From positions 1,798,001 through 1,862,000 of the forward strand of contig NZ_JANIBO010000001.1 in NCBI RefSeq assembly GCF_024506395.1: a stretch of 64,000 nucleotides of DNA, given 5' to 3'. This DNA is from Cetobacterium sp. NK01. GTDB taxonomy: Bacteria > Fusobacteriota > Fusobacteriia > Fusobacteriales > Fusobacteriaceae. This document shows positions 8,996 through 17,745 of the stretch, piece by piece. How positions within the stretch are numbered: the first letter of the stretch is position 1; each line of letters starts with the position of its first letter. The notes beneath the pieces are model-generated. The model did no database searches, was not told where the DNA came from, and saw only the letters and a list, made by a program, of their open reading frames with translations. The position numbers were made by a program, and so were the translations under genes.

Positions 8996-9830
8996 TTACC
9001 TCCTTAGACTTTTTTTCTGCTCTCATAAAAATAAGAAGAGCTATAGATGTAACTAAGATAAGCATAGCAGATATAGCTGAAGCTAATGGCCAGTTTCTTG
9101 TTACAGTTAAGTGTTGTGCAATGATATTTCCAAGCATTGTAGCTTGTGTACCACCAACAAGTTTAGGAATCGCATATGATCCCATAGCTGGAATAAAGGT
9201 AAATAAAATAGCTGTTATAATACCAGATTTTATATTAGGTAAAAAAACTTTTCTAAAAGCTTGGCTATTAGTTGCACCTAAATCTCTTGCTGCTTCAACT
9301 AGTGAAAAATCAAATTTTTCAATAATAGCATAAAGAGGAAGTATAGCAAATGGTAAACTAGTGTAAACTGTAATTAAAATAACAGATCCAGTGTTGTATA
9401 GTAGCTTCAGTGGAGTTTCAATAATACCTAATTTAAGTAAGAAGGTATTTAAAAATCCGTTAGAACCTAGAATTGATATCCAAGCATATATTCTTATTAA
9501 AAAATTAGTCCAAAATGGAATAATAACTAGGATAAGAAGTTCTTGCTTAAACTTAGATCGAGCTATAAAGTAGGCTGTTGGAACAGCTAAAATAACAGTT
9601 AAAATAGTTACAACCACAGATATATATATTGTTCTAAATAATATTTTTAAAAATACAGGTTCAAAAAATACATTGAAATTTTTTAAAGTGAAGATCATTT
9701 GAACTCCACCATAAGTCCCTTTTGTTAAAAAAGCATAACTTAAAACAATAAGCATAGGAATAACAAAGAATACAGACATCCAAAGAGTCAAAGGGATGCT
9801 ATAAAAGCTTCCAGAAGATATTTTTTTCAA
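8985..9830 (-). CDS. potB: Spermidine/putrescine ABC transporter permease PotB
   Basis: Second permease of the polyamine importer, 281 residues with six membrane segments and the EAA loop 'EAARDLGATNSQAFRKVFLP'. The ATG lies directly after the potA stop with no spacer, and the gene overlaps potC by 11 bases, so potA-potB-potC form one transcript. The motif 'AYAWISILGSNGFLN' and the downstream conserved region are typical of PotB. Confidence 0.9.
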   Translation of the reverse strand: MKKISSGSFYSIPLTLWMSVFFVIPMLIVLSYAFLTKGTYGGVQMIFTLKNFNVFFEPVFLKILFRTIYISVVVTILTVILAVPTAYFIARSKFKQELLILVIIPFWTNFLIRIYAWISILGSNGFLNTFLLKLGIIETPLKLLYNTGSVILITVYTSLPFAILPLYAIIEKFDFSLVEAARDLGATNSQAFRKVFLPNIKSGIITAILFTFIPAMGSYAIPKLVGGTQATMLGNIIAQHLTVTRNWPLASAISAMLILVTSIALLIFMRAEKKSKEVSDE

Positions 9831-10949
9831 TTATATCACCTCAACTAAAAAACTATCGTCAGCATGCCAAGATATGTAAGCATCTTCATCCCAGTGTATC
9901 GTATCGTTATCTTCTTCATCAAAATAAACAGCGTGCTGTTTAAAAGCTTTGAATAAAAGATTTTTATCTCCATTTATCCATACAAAGTATTTACTTTGGA
10001 ATCCTGAATAAATAAGTTCATCAACGTAAACTTTTAAAGTGTTATGTTTTTCAGAAAGACCAGTTGGAATATGTTTTGAAACTCTAATTTTTTCAGGTCT
10101 TATAGAAACTCTAACTTTATCTCCTACTTTGATAGGTTTGTCTAATTCGAAAATTAATTCACCTAAAGCATCACTTTGAAGTTTACCGTAAGTTTTATCA
10201 AAAATTTCTGTAACAACACCTTCAAAGAAATTGTTTTCACCAATAAAATCAGCTACAAATGAATCAGCAGGAGCTTCATAAACTTCAGCAGGAGTTCCTA
10301 CTTGTAAAATCTGTCCCTTATTCATAACGGCTATTCTATCTGAAATAGAAAGAGCTTCTTGCTGATCATGAGTGATAAAAATAAAAGTTATTCCTACTTC
10401 ATCATGAATATTGTCAAGTTCAATTAAAAGATTTTGTCTTAATTTGGCATCTAGTGCTGATAGCGGTTCATCAAGAAGTAAAACACCAGGTTTATTAATA
10501 AGTGCTCTAGCTATTGAAACTCTCTGTTGTTGCCCTCCTGAAAGTTGATTTGGTTTTTTATACATATGATCCTTTAGGTCTACAAGTTCAATAAACTTTT
10601 TAACTTCTGCATCAATTGTTTTTTCATCAACTTTTTTTAGTCTAAGAGGAAAAGCTACATTCTCATAAACTGTTAAATGGGGAAATAGTGCATATTTTTG
10701 AAAAATTGTGTTAACGTTCCTTTTATTTGGGGCTAAATCAACTATATTCTCATCTCCTAGATAAATTGCTCCACTATCAGGAGTTATAAATCCTGCTATC
10801 ATTCTTAAAAGAGTAGTTTTACCACATCCAGATGGACCCAAAATAGAAAAAAACTCTCCATCTTTAATATTTAAGTTAATATTTTTTAAAACATCAACAC
10901 CGTCGAAACTTTTTTTGATATCGACAATTTTAATATCTGTTTTTTTCAA
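9831..10949 (-). CDS. potA: Spermidine/putrescine ABC transporter ATP-binding protein PotA
   Basis: ATPase of the polyamine importer. Walker A GPSGCGKTT (~38-46), the signature 'LSGGQQQR' (~137-144), Walker B 'VLLLDEPLSALD' and the switch His in 'FITHDQQEAL' are intact. The C-terminal ~130 residues form a TOBE-type regulatory domain ('VRVSIRPEKIRVS'), as in PotA proteins of ~370 residues. A good ribosome-binding site (AGGAGG) precedes the ATG. It is the first gene of the potABC operon. A long inverted repeat lies just upstream, over the promoter region. Confidence 0.94.
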   Translation of the reverse strand: MKKTDIKIVDIKKSFDGVDVLKNINLNIKDGEFFSILGPSGCGKTTLLRMIAGFITPDSGAIYLGDENIVDLAPNKRNVNTIFQKYALFPHLTVYENVAFPLRLKKVDEKTIDAEVKKFIELVDLKDHMYKKPNQLSGGQQQRVSIARALINKPGVLLLDEPLSALDAKLRQNLLIELDNIHDEVGITFIFITHDQQEALSISDRIAVMNKGQILQVGTPAEVYEAPADSFVADFIGENNFFEGVVTEIFDKTYGKLQSDALGELIFELDKPIKVGDKVRVSIRPEKIRVSKHIPTGLSEKHNTLKVYVDELIYSGFQSKYFVWINGDKNLLFKAFKQHAVYFDEEDNDTIHWDEDAYISWHADDSFLVEVI

Positions 10950-11004
10950 TTTTACCTCCTAATATATAATAAATTTGTTCACAATAATAATATTCTATCA
11001 CATT

Positions 11005-11035
11005 TAACAAATAAAATAAACCTGTTTATTTGTTA
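11005..11035. promoter_or_regulatory. Inverted repeat upstream of potA, candidate operator
   Basis: Perfect 11-bp arms TAACAAATAAA / TTTATTTGTTA are separated by 9 bases. On the minus strand they cover about -20 to -50 relative to a TAGAAT box (10992-10997). Without a T-run next to it, the repeat looks more like a protein-binding site than a terminator. Confidence 0.4.
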
Positions 11036-11040
11036 TAAAT

Positions 11041-11072
11041 AAAAAAAGAATCCTAGCTAGACTAGGATTCTT
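11041..11072 (-). terminator. Intrinsic terminator downstream of hpf
   Basis: An 11-bp stem (AAGAATCCTAG / CTAGGATTCTT) is followed on the minus strand by a run of T. It ends the recQ-lol-hpf run. Confidence 0.85.
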
Positions 11073-11080
11073 AAATTTTT

Positions 11081-11641
11081 TTAGAAAACAGCTGGTTCTA
11101 CGTGACCGTAATCACCATTTCTTTTTTTATAAACGATATTCATATCTCCTGTTTCAGAGTTTGTAAATACGTAGAAGTCTTTGTTTAAAGCTTCTAGTTG
11201 TAATATAGCTTCTTCAACATCCATAGGTCTAGGATTAACTGTGATACTTTCAATTTTTTTAGTAGATTGTACAGTAATTGAATTATCAGAAGACTCAAAC
11301 GTAATCTTTTTAGGATTAGAAATATTAGGAAGAGAATGATTATTATCTCTTAATTTTTCCTTATGTTTCTTGATTTGTTTAGCCAAAATTTCAGTTACAC
11401 GATCTATAGCGTTATAAAGGTCATCATCAGTATAAACACCCTTAATTACTGTTCCGTTTACATGAACTCTTGCATCAACTCTTTGTAGAGGCCCTGTTTT
11501 TGATTTTGTAGCTGATAATGTAACATTCACTGTTAAAATGTTATCAAAGAATTTTTTTAATTTAGAAAAATTCTTTTCGCAATGATTTTTGATTGCATCA
11601 GTAAGAACAAGATCTCCGTTAGTATTATAGTTTATTCTCAT
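11081..11641 (-). CDS. hpf: Long-form ribosome hibernation promoting factor
   Basis: HPF dimerises 70S ribosomes into inactive 100S particles in stationary phase. The N-terminal S30AE domain (1-~100, 'LKKFFDNILTVNVTLSATK') is joined by a linker to the C-terminal dimerisation domain ('DVEEAILQLEALNKDFYVF ... GHVEPAVF'), which defines the long form. I place the start at the ATG at 11641, giving 186 residues, because AAGGGG lies eight bases before it; the GTG three codons upstream would overlap that site. It is the last gene before a terminator, 52 bases downstream of the LolD-type ATPase gene. Confidence 0.93.
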   Translation of the reverse strand: MRINYNTNGDLVLTDAIKNHCEKNFSKLKKFFDNILTVNVTLSATKSKTGPLQRVDARVHVNGTVIKGVYTDDDLYNAIDRVTEILAKQIKKHKEKLRDNNHSLPNISNPKKITFESSDNSITVQSTKKIESITVNPRPMDVEEAILQLEALNKDFYVFTNSETGDMNIVYKKRNGDYGHVEPAVF

Positions 11642-11693
11642 ACAAACCACCCCTTATGGATATTTATGTAGCTTTCTTACTCTATCTATACCT

Positions 11694-12374
11694 TTATTCT
11701 GAAAGGATTCCTTTTTTTAAGAATAATTTTTTATTAGATATCTCAGCAAGCTCTCTTGAATGTGTTACTGTTATAATTGTTTGACGTTTTTTGCTATTAA
11801 TTTGTTTGAAAATATTAAAAATCTTTTCGCTAGTCTCATTATCCAAGTTACCAGTAGGTTCATCTAAAAGTAATATTTTAGGATCATTTATTAAGGCTCT
11901 AGCTATTGCAACTCTTTGTTTTTCTCCTCCAGAAAGTTCTGTTGGTTTATGGTTAGCTCGATGATCAACACCCACTTCTTTAAGAAGTGCTAAAGCTTTT
12001 TTTTCTATCTCAGCTTTCTTTGAATAATCTTGTGTAAGAGCTGGGATCATAACGTTTTCTAACGCAGTAAATTCAGGTAAAAGATAGTGGAACTGAAAAA
12101 CAAATCCAATCTTTTTATTTCTAACTAAATCAATATTAGAGCTATTTACAGATATCTTTTCATTATCAATGAAGATATCTCCAGAAGTAGGAGAGTCTAA
12201 GAGCCCAATTAAATTTAGAAGAGTTGTTTTTCCAGAGCCTGATTGTCCAAGAATAGAGATAAAATCGCCCTCTTCAATCTGCAAATTTAAATTTTTTATT
12301 ATTTCTAAAGTTTCTGTTTTTGTAGAATAATTTTTACAAATATTTTTAAGTTCAAGTACAATATTTTTAGTCAT
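11694..12374 (-). CDS. ABC transporter ATPase, LolD/MacB-like
   Basis: A 226-residue ATPase with Walker A GQSGSGKTT, Q-loop 'FVFQFHYLLPEFTALENV', signature 'LSGGEKQRVAIARAL' and Walker B 'ILLLDEPTGNLD'. These features place it in the MacB/LolD/FtsE group that powers mechanotransmission rather than transport of soluble solutes. It overlaps the neighbouring FtsX-type permease gene by eight bases, so the pair forms one complex. In a diderm with TonB, lipoprotein release (Lol system) is the natural candidate, but antibiotic or peptide export (MacB-like) cannot be excluded. Confidence 0.85.
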   Translation of the reverse strand: MTKNIVLELKNICKNYSTKTETLEIIKNLNLQIEEGDFISILGQSGSGKTTLLNLIGLLDSPTSGDIFIDNEKISVNSSNIDLVRNKKIGFVFQFHYLLPEFTALENVMIPALTQDYSKKAEIEKKALALLKEVGVDHRANHKPTELSGGEKQRVAIARALINDPKILLLDEPTGNLDNETSEKIFNIFKQINSKKRQTIITVTHSRELAEISNKKLFLKKGILSE

Positions 12375-13533
12375 GTCTTAAGGCCTCCACGATTTTTAAT
12401 TTACCAGCTCTATAAGCAGGAAAAACACTTGATAAAAAGATTAATAAAGTATTAGCTCCTACAATAGTTAAAAGCTCTTTAAGAGACAGCTCAATAGGAA
12501 CTTTTGTTAGATAGTATATAGATGATATACCAGGAAGAGAGTAGGTTTTAATATACCAAAGTAGGAATAAAGATATAAAAACACCGATTATGATACCAGT
12601 TAACCCAAGAATAACTCCTTGAATTAAAAATATTTTAATAATAGATCCGTGAGATATTCCAACAGATCTCATAATTCCAATATATCTAATTTTTTCTCTA
12701 ACCATTGTATTTAAAATAACCCATACAACGAAACCTGCTATGATAACAATTAATGAAAAACCAATTATCATAACTGTTTTTTCAAGAGTTAAGGCTTTTA
12801 GAAGATTTTGATTTAAGCTACCCCAAGTTCTGTTGTAAAGACCAGTATCATTGTAAACTTTATTAGAAACTTTATCAGCATCATATGGATTTTTTAAAAT
12901 AAGATCCATAGAACTAAGAGTATTATCTCTTTCTGTTATATATTGAGCAGTTTTAAGAGGTAAAATAATCATAGATAAATCATAATCATAATATCCACTT
13001 TGGAAAGTTCCCATAATTTCAAGTTGAAGCTCTTTATTATTAGCAGATATTATATTTATTGGATCTCCAATATTACCACCAATTCTATTCAGAAGTTCCT
13101 CTCCAATAAGGACACCTTTCATATTTTTAAAGTCTATACTACCACGTTTTATTTTAGATTGGAGATTAAGAGCAGGTATAGCTTTTTCTAAATCTAAACC
13201 ATCTAATTTAACTCCAGAGATATACGTACCTAAAATACCATTATATTTAACAATTCCTTGACTAGATACCTTAGGAATAACACCCTTAACCTCAGGATAC
13301 GTACTTAAAATATTTTCTAGTTTTTCATAATCTTTAAGATTTTCATTGCCTATAACTGTAACATGACTAGATAGAGAAAGAATACTATCAATCATATTTT
13401 TATTTAATCCATTAGATATTCCAATAGAAACAGTTAAAACGATAATACCTATAGCAATACCAATAATTCCAATAAAGCTTTGTTTTTTGTGTTCAAAAAT
13501 ATGTTTTTTTGCTATAAAAAACTCAAATAACAT
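12367..13533 (-). CDS. FtsX-type ABC permease, LolC/LolE-like
   Basis: The 388-residue membrane protein has one N-terminal membrane segment (~20-40), a large extracytoplasmic domain (~45-250) and three C-terminal segments. This is the four-segment topology of the LolC/E and MacB permeases. The 'FIAKKHIFEHKKQSFIGIIG' N-terminus and the final 'FPAYRAGKLKIVEALRHD' are typical. There is only one permease gene, so the complex would be a homodimer with two copies of the ATPase, as in LolF-type or MacB systems. The start is 14 bases after the recQ stop. Confidence 0.82.
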   Translation of the reverse strand: MLFEFFIAKKHIFEHKKQSFIGIIGIAIGIIVLTVSIGISNGLNKNMIDSILSLSSHVTVIGNENLKDYEKLENILSTYPEVKGVIPKVSSQGIVKYNGILGTYISGVKLDGLDLEKAIPALNLQSKIKRGSIDFKNMKGVLIGEELLNRIGGNIGDPINIISANNKELQLEIMGTFQSGYYDYDLSMIILPLKTAQYITERDNTLSSMDLILKNPYDADKVSNKVYNDTGLYNRTWGSLNQNLLKALTLEKTVMIIGFSLIVIIAGFVVWVILNTMVREKIRYIGIMRSVGISHGSIIKIFLIQGVILGLTGIIIGVFISLFLLWYIKTYSLPGISSIYYLTKVPIELSLKELLTIVGANTLLIFLSSVFPAYRAGKLKIVEALRHD

Positions 13534-13547
13534 TAGTTCACCTCGCC

Positions 13548-15467
13548 TTAGTTAGTAAAAAGAGTTTTAATTAGAATCTCTTTTAATTCATCAGTTGTAA
13601 TTTCAATATTTAAATGTTTTTTTAAATCTGTAAGCTGTTTCTCTCCGAGATATTTTTCGTCAATTATATTATCAACATGGAGCATATCAACTTCTTGTGG
13701 GGAGAGTTTATTAATAGTTTTTAAGAAGAGTTCTCCATAGTTTTTAAATTTTTGATTTCCTATACCTCTAATTTTAAGCATCTCCCAACGATTTTGAGGC
13801 TTTTTTTCAGCCATTTCCATAAGAGTTAAATCAGATAAGATTATATAAGGTGGAACTCCCTCTTTTTGTGCAATCTCTTTTCTTAAAGCATTTAGAGTTT
13901 CAAAGAGTGGATCTTCAAAATAATCAAATGTAACAGATTCATTAATTCTTCTAAATACAGCTTTAATATTTTTTAAAACATCAAAAGCTTTAGATGTTAA
14001 TTTTAAAGTTGGGAAACTTCCAGCACTTTGTTCTAAATAATTTTCAGATATTAAATAATATATAAATTCTTCAAGGTTACTTCTAGAGTAAGATGACATA
14101 ATTCCAAAAGTAGAAAGTTTAAAGTATTCTTTTCTTTCAATTTTAGAATCAACCTTCCCCATTAAAATATTTGTTAAAGTAGAAATACCTATACTCTCTT
14201 TAGTACGACCAATACAAGAAAAAACCTTTTGAGCATCTAAAGTAAAAGATTTAACATCTTTAAAATTTTTGCAATTTCCACAGTTTCCACAATAGTTTTT
14301 AATCCGCTTATCTCCAAAATATTTCAAAATATATTCTCTATAGCAGCTTTCTAAATATGCATAATCAACCATTTGATCTAATTTTTTTCGCTTCTTTTGC
14401 TTTAATTCATTAGAACTCTCTTCATTTTGCTCTATTAAAAACTCTTGAGTAGAAACATCCTCTTCAAAAAATAAAAGAATAGCTTCAGAAGGAGCACCAT
14501 CTCTACCGGCTCTACCAGCTTCTTGATAATAACTTTCCAAATCCTTAGGTATATTTCTATGAATAACATACCTAACATTGGATTTATCAATTCCCATTCC
14601 AAAAGCATTAGTTGCAATCATTATTTTAATATCGTCATTTAAAAATTGCTCTTGAAAATTAGACCGCTCTTTTTCACTTAAGCCAGCGTGATATTTACCT
14701 ACATTAAATCCTTTAAGAGTTAAATAGCTGTATAAATTATCAACTTCTTTTCTAGTTGCAGCATAGATTATACCAGACTTCTTAGAGTTTCTTTTGAGAT
14801 ATTCAGTTATGAAAGCTTCTGGAACAATGCCTTTTTCAACTTTGAAAGTGATATTATCACGATCAAATCCATCTACAGATATTTTAGGATTGTGAAGGTT
14901 TAACTTTTCAATTATATCTTGCCGAACTTTACCAGTAGCAGTAGCAGTAAGAGCTAAAATTTGAGGTCTTTGATTTATTTTTTGTAAAAAGTTTGGTATT
15001 TCAAGATAACTTTTTCTAAAATCATGTCCCCATTGAGATATACAATGAGCTTCATCAACTGCAACCATAGAAATCTGAATATTTTTGATGAAATTTATAA
15101 AATTTTCACTGATTAATCTTTCAGGAGCAATATAGAGAATTTTAATACTTTTATTTCTAATTCCTTGAATTAATTTAAGATATTCCTCTTTATTTAAAGT
15201 TGAATTTAAAAAACCAGCTCTAACGCCAAGATATTTTAAAGAATCAACTTGATCTTTCATTAAAGATATAAGAGGAGATATTACTATAGTAAGATGTGGA
15301 TAAAGTAAAGCAGGTATTTGATAACAGATAGACTTTCCTCCTCCTGTTGACATTACACCTAATGTATCTTTTTTAGAAAGGGTGTGATTAATAATTATCT
15401 CTTGTCCTTTTCTAAAATTATTATATCCATAAATAGTTTTTAATAACTCTTTTGCTTTTGTTTTCAT
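13548..15467 (-). CDS. recQ: ATP-dependent DNA helicase RecQ
   Basis: 3'-5' SF2 helicase acting in recombination repair and fork restart. Motif 0 'YGYNNFRKGQ', Walker A 'STGGGKS', 'DEAHCISQWGHDFR' (motif II plus the aromatic-rich loop), motif III 'LALTATA' and motif VI 'QEAGRAGRDG' are present. They are followed by the zinc-binding RQC region (Cys cluster 'CYREYILKYF ... CGNCGNC') and a C-terminal HRDC domain (~510-590). A further ~45 residues follow HRDC. At 639 residues it is a full RecQ. It probably heads a transcript with the Lol-type genes and hpf. Confidence 0.95.
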   Translation of the reverse strand: MKTKAKELLKTIYGYNNFRKGQEIIINHTLSKKDTLGVMSTGGGKSICYQIPALLYPHLTIVISPLISLMKDQVDSLKYLGVRAGFLNSTLNKEEYLKLIQGIRNKSIKILYIAPERLISENFINFIKNIQISMVAVDEAHCISQWGHDFRKSYLEIPNFLQKINQRPQILALTATATGKVRQDIIEKLNLHNPKISVDGFDRDNITFKVEKGIVPEAFITEYLKRNSKKSGIIYAATRKEVDNLYSYLTLKGFNVGKYHAGLSEKERSNFQEQFLNDDIKIMIATNAFGMGIDKSNVRYVIHRNIPKDLESYYQEAGRAGRDGAPSEAILLFFEEDVSTQEFLIEQNEESSNELKQKKRKKLDQMVDYAYLESCYREYILKYFGDKRIKNYCGNCGNCKNFKDVKSFTLDAQKVFSCIGRTKESIGISTLTNILMGKVDSKIERKEYFKLSTFGIMSSYSRSNLEEFIYYLISENYLEQSAGSFPTLKLTSKAFDVLKNIKAVFRRINESVTFDYFEDPLFETLNALRKEIAQKEGVPPYIILSDLTLMEMAEKKPQNRWEMLKIRGIGNQKFKNYGELFLKTINKLSPQEVDMLHVDNIIDEKYLGEKQLTDLKKHLNIEITTDELKEILIKTLFTN

Positions 15468-15599
15468 AACTTCCTTTCTAATATAAAAGTTGAATTCTTA
15501 ATAGATTTTATCATAAGAACGATATTTTTTATATAAATAATATTCAATTTTATTAAAAATCATAGTAGAATATAATAAGCATAAAAAATGGAGGAAAAA

Positions 15600-16640
15600 A
15601 TGATTTTAGTAAAATATGAAGATTTGTTGAAGGAGAAGAACTATACTTTAATAGATGTAAGAACTCCAAAAGAGTTTAAAGAGGAGCCTATTCCAGGGGC
15701 TATAAATATACCGTTACTTTTAGATGAAGAAAGAATAGATGTAGGAACTGCATATAAGCAAGTATCTCCAGAAAAGGCAAAGGAGTTAGGAGTAGAAGCT
15801 ATTGCCAAAAGACTGCCAGATATATTTAGAGAAGTTCAGAAACATGCAAAGGGAAGATTGGCATTTTATTGTGCTCGTGGAGGTATGAGAAGTGGTTCAA
15901 TGGCAGCTCTATTTGAAGCCTTAGGATATACAACTTGGAAGTTAGATGGAGGATATAGAGCATATAGACAGTATATACTAGATAATGTAAAAACTTATAA
16001 TAAAGATGTAAAATATATTGTACTACACGGAAAAACAGGAATTGGGAAAACAAAGATTTTACAAAAGTTAGAGAAAAAAGGTTATTCTGTTTTAGATTTA
16101 GAGAAAATAGCAAATCATAAAGGTTCTTTTTTTGGAGGAGTTTGCGAGAAAGAGGAGCAGAGTCAAAAGAAATTTGATTCACTAATTTTTGATTATTTCT
16201 ATAAAAATAAACCAGATTATGTTATAGCTGAAAGCGAAAGTAAAAGAATAGGAAATGTATATGTACCTGAAGATGTATTCCAATCTTTAAGAGCGGGAAT
16301 TCATTTATCTTTAGAGACTCCTATAAAACATAGAGTAGAAATAATAAGAGATGATTATGCAGGAGCTAGTATAGATGAGCTTCAGGCTTGTCTGGATAAA
16401 GTTTCAAGATATATAGGAAAAGATAAATATCAAGAGTATTCAAATATGTTAAAGGAAAATAAGATAGATGAATTATCAGAAGTACTGATGATAGAGTATT
16501 ACGATCCTCTTTATCAAAAAAGTATAGATAAGTACGTTTATGATTCAGAGATATTCTATGAGACTCTAGATGAGGGAGTTGAGAAAGTGGTGAGATATCT
16601 AAATGAGAAGGGTATTTTTGGAAAAGAGGTCACTGAATAA
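15600..16640 (+). CDS. mnmH: tRNA 2-selenouridine synthase
   Basis: MnmH (SelU/YbbB) replaces sulfur by selenium at the wobble 2-thiouridine of tRNAs for Lys, Glu and Gln, using selenophosphate from SelD. The N-terminal rhodanese domain (~1-125) carries the family's cysteine loop 'FYCARGGMRSGS'. The C-terminal P-loop domain begins with 'HGKTGIGKT' (~145-153). An ATG lies at 15588, but GGAGG sits inside that reading and six bases before the ATG at 15600, so I use 15600 (346 residues). Two start codons in frame make this the only uncertainty. It supports active selenium use, consistent with the sel genes 10-17 kb away. Confidence 0.93.
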   Translation: MILVKYEDLLKEKNYTLIDVRTPKEFKEEPIPGAINIPLLLDEERIDVGTAYKQVSPEKAKELGVEAIAKRLPDIFREVQKHAKGRLAFYCARGGMRSGSMAALFEALGYTTWKLDGGYRAYRQYILDNVKTYNKDVKYIVLHGKTGIGKTKILQKLEKKGYSVLDLEKIANHKGSFFGGVCEKEEQSQKKFDSLIFDYFYKNKPDYVIAESESKRIGNVYVPEDVFQSLRAGIHLSLETPIKHRVEIIRDDYAGASIDELQACLDKVSRYIGKDKYQEYSNMLKENKIDELSEVLMIEYYDPLYQKSIDKYVYDSEIFYETLDEGVEKVVRYLNEKGIFGKEVTE

Positions 16641-17178
16641 AATTTTTATAGTGTTGTCATCGTTTGCTTTAGCAGTGATAATATATTTGTTGTTTAGAAG
16701 TAGAAAACTTTTTTATTATCAAATAGTTGAAATGATGAATTTAGATCCCCATGTTAGGTCTATAAGAAAAATAGTATGGGTTTATAGAAAGTACATTCCA
16801 AATTGGGTAATATATTCATTGCCTGATGGCTTATGGTTATTTTCAATGGGAGTTTCTATTTTACACAATAGAGTTTTTTATAAAAAAGCTCAAAATATAT
16901 TTAATATAATATTTCTTATCATGGTTGGAATAGAAATATTCCAAGGAATTTTTGGAGGACATGGAACTTTTATAGGGACATTTGATGGAGCTGATGTTAT
17001 CTGCTATACAATAGGGTATATTATTGCGTCTCTTTTAAGCTATTTAAATTGGAAAAAAAATCATAAAGACCAAGAAGTAGAAAATGAAGTTGAAGTACTA
17101 AAAAATGAAAGAAAAAAAATCCTAATAATTGTAATTGTCTTTACAATATTAGGATTCTTTCCAGCACTAGTTACTTAA
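16603..17178 (+). CDS. VanZ-like membrane protein
   Basis: A 191-residue protein with about five hydrophobic segments. The region 'EIFQGIFGGHGTFIGTFDGAD' followed by 'YTIGYIIASLLSYL' resembles the conserved core of VanZ-like proteins (E-x2-Q ... D-x2-D ... G); function is unknown. The start is uncertain: ATG at 16603 lies within mnmH, and TTG at 16618 or CTG at 16633 have better-placed purine-rich stretches. Its last ~60 bases double as a strong terminator for the convergent purine operon (17112-17156). The stop abuts the xpt stop with no spacer. Confidence 0.5.
   Translation: MRRVFLEKRSLNKIFIVLSSFALAVIIYLLFRSRKLFYYQIVEMMNLDPHVRSIRKIVWVYRKYIPNWVIYSLPDGLWLFSMGVSILHNRVFYKKAQNIFNIIFLIMVGIEIFQGIFGGHGTFIGTFDGADVICYTIGYIIASLLSYLNWKKNHKDQEVENEVEVLKNERKKILIIVIVFTILGFFPALVT
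17112..17156 (-). terminator. Terminator of the purine/xanthine dehydrogenase operon, inside the convergent gene
   Basis: On the minus strand a 16-bp stem (9-bp AATCCTAAT / ATTAGGATT plus a 7-bp inner stem ATTGTAA / TTACAAT, one bulged base) is followed by eight T. The element lies wholly within the 3' coding part of the VanZ-like gene. Confidence 0.85.
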
Positions 17179-17745
17179 TTATTTTAAAGTAATTGTATTA
17201 TTTTCTAAAGATTCAATAACAGCAAGGGATTCAAGGTGGATTCCTTGCTCTTTTAATATAGTCCCTCCAGGTTGGAATCCTTTTTCAATAACGATTCCAA
17301 CTCCTTGTAAATTAGCACCAGCTTGTTCAATTATATTTTTTAGTCCAATAATAGCATTTCCCATAGCTAAAAAATCATCTACAACAAGAATATTATCTTC
17401 AGGTGATAAAAATTCTTTAGAAACAGTTATATTGTAATCAGTTTTTTTTGTAAATGAGTGTACATTTGCATTGTACGAGTCTCCCATTGTAGATGGTTTT
17501 TTCTTTTTTGCAAAAACCATAGGAACTTTAAATGCATATGCAGCAGCTATACCTATAGCAATACCAGAAGCTTCAATAGTAAGAATTTTATTTATATTTT
17601 TTCCTTCAAAACGTTTTTTTAACTCTTCACCAATTTCTATCATTAAAATAGGGTCAATTTGATGATTGATAAAGCTATCTACTTTTAAAATTGAACTATC
17701 AGTAACTGATCCGTATTTTTCAATATATTCTTTTAATAATTTCAT
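17179..17745 (-). CDS. xpt: Xanthine phosphoribosyltransferase
   Basis: Salvage enzyme converting xanthine and PRPP to XMP. The 188-residue protein shows the Xpt pattern: 'GSVTDSSILKVDSFINHQID' near the N-terminus, 'EASGIAIG' and the PRPP-binding loop 'ILVVDDFLAMGNAI'. It is the last gene of the riboswitch-led operon; its ATG overlaps the stop of the YqeC-MocA fusion gene by four bases. In this setting it competes with xanthine dehydrogenase for the same substrate, so the operon can send imported xanthine either to nucleotides or to oxidation. Confidence 0.95.
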   Translation of the reverse strand: MKLLKEYIEKYGSVTDSSILKVDSFINHQIDPILMIEIGEELKKRFEGKNINKILTIEASGIAIGIAAAYAFKVPMVFAKKKKPSTMGDSYNANVHSFTKKTDYNITVSKEFLSPEDNILVVDDFLAMGNAIIGLKNIIEQAGANLQGVGIVIEKGFQPGGTILKEQGIHLESLAVIESLENNTITLK

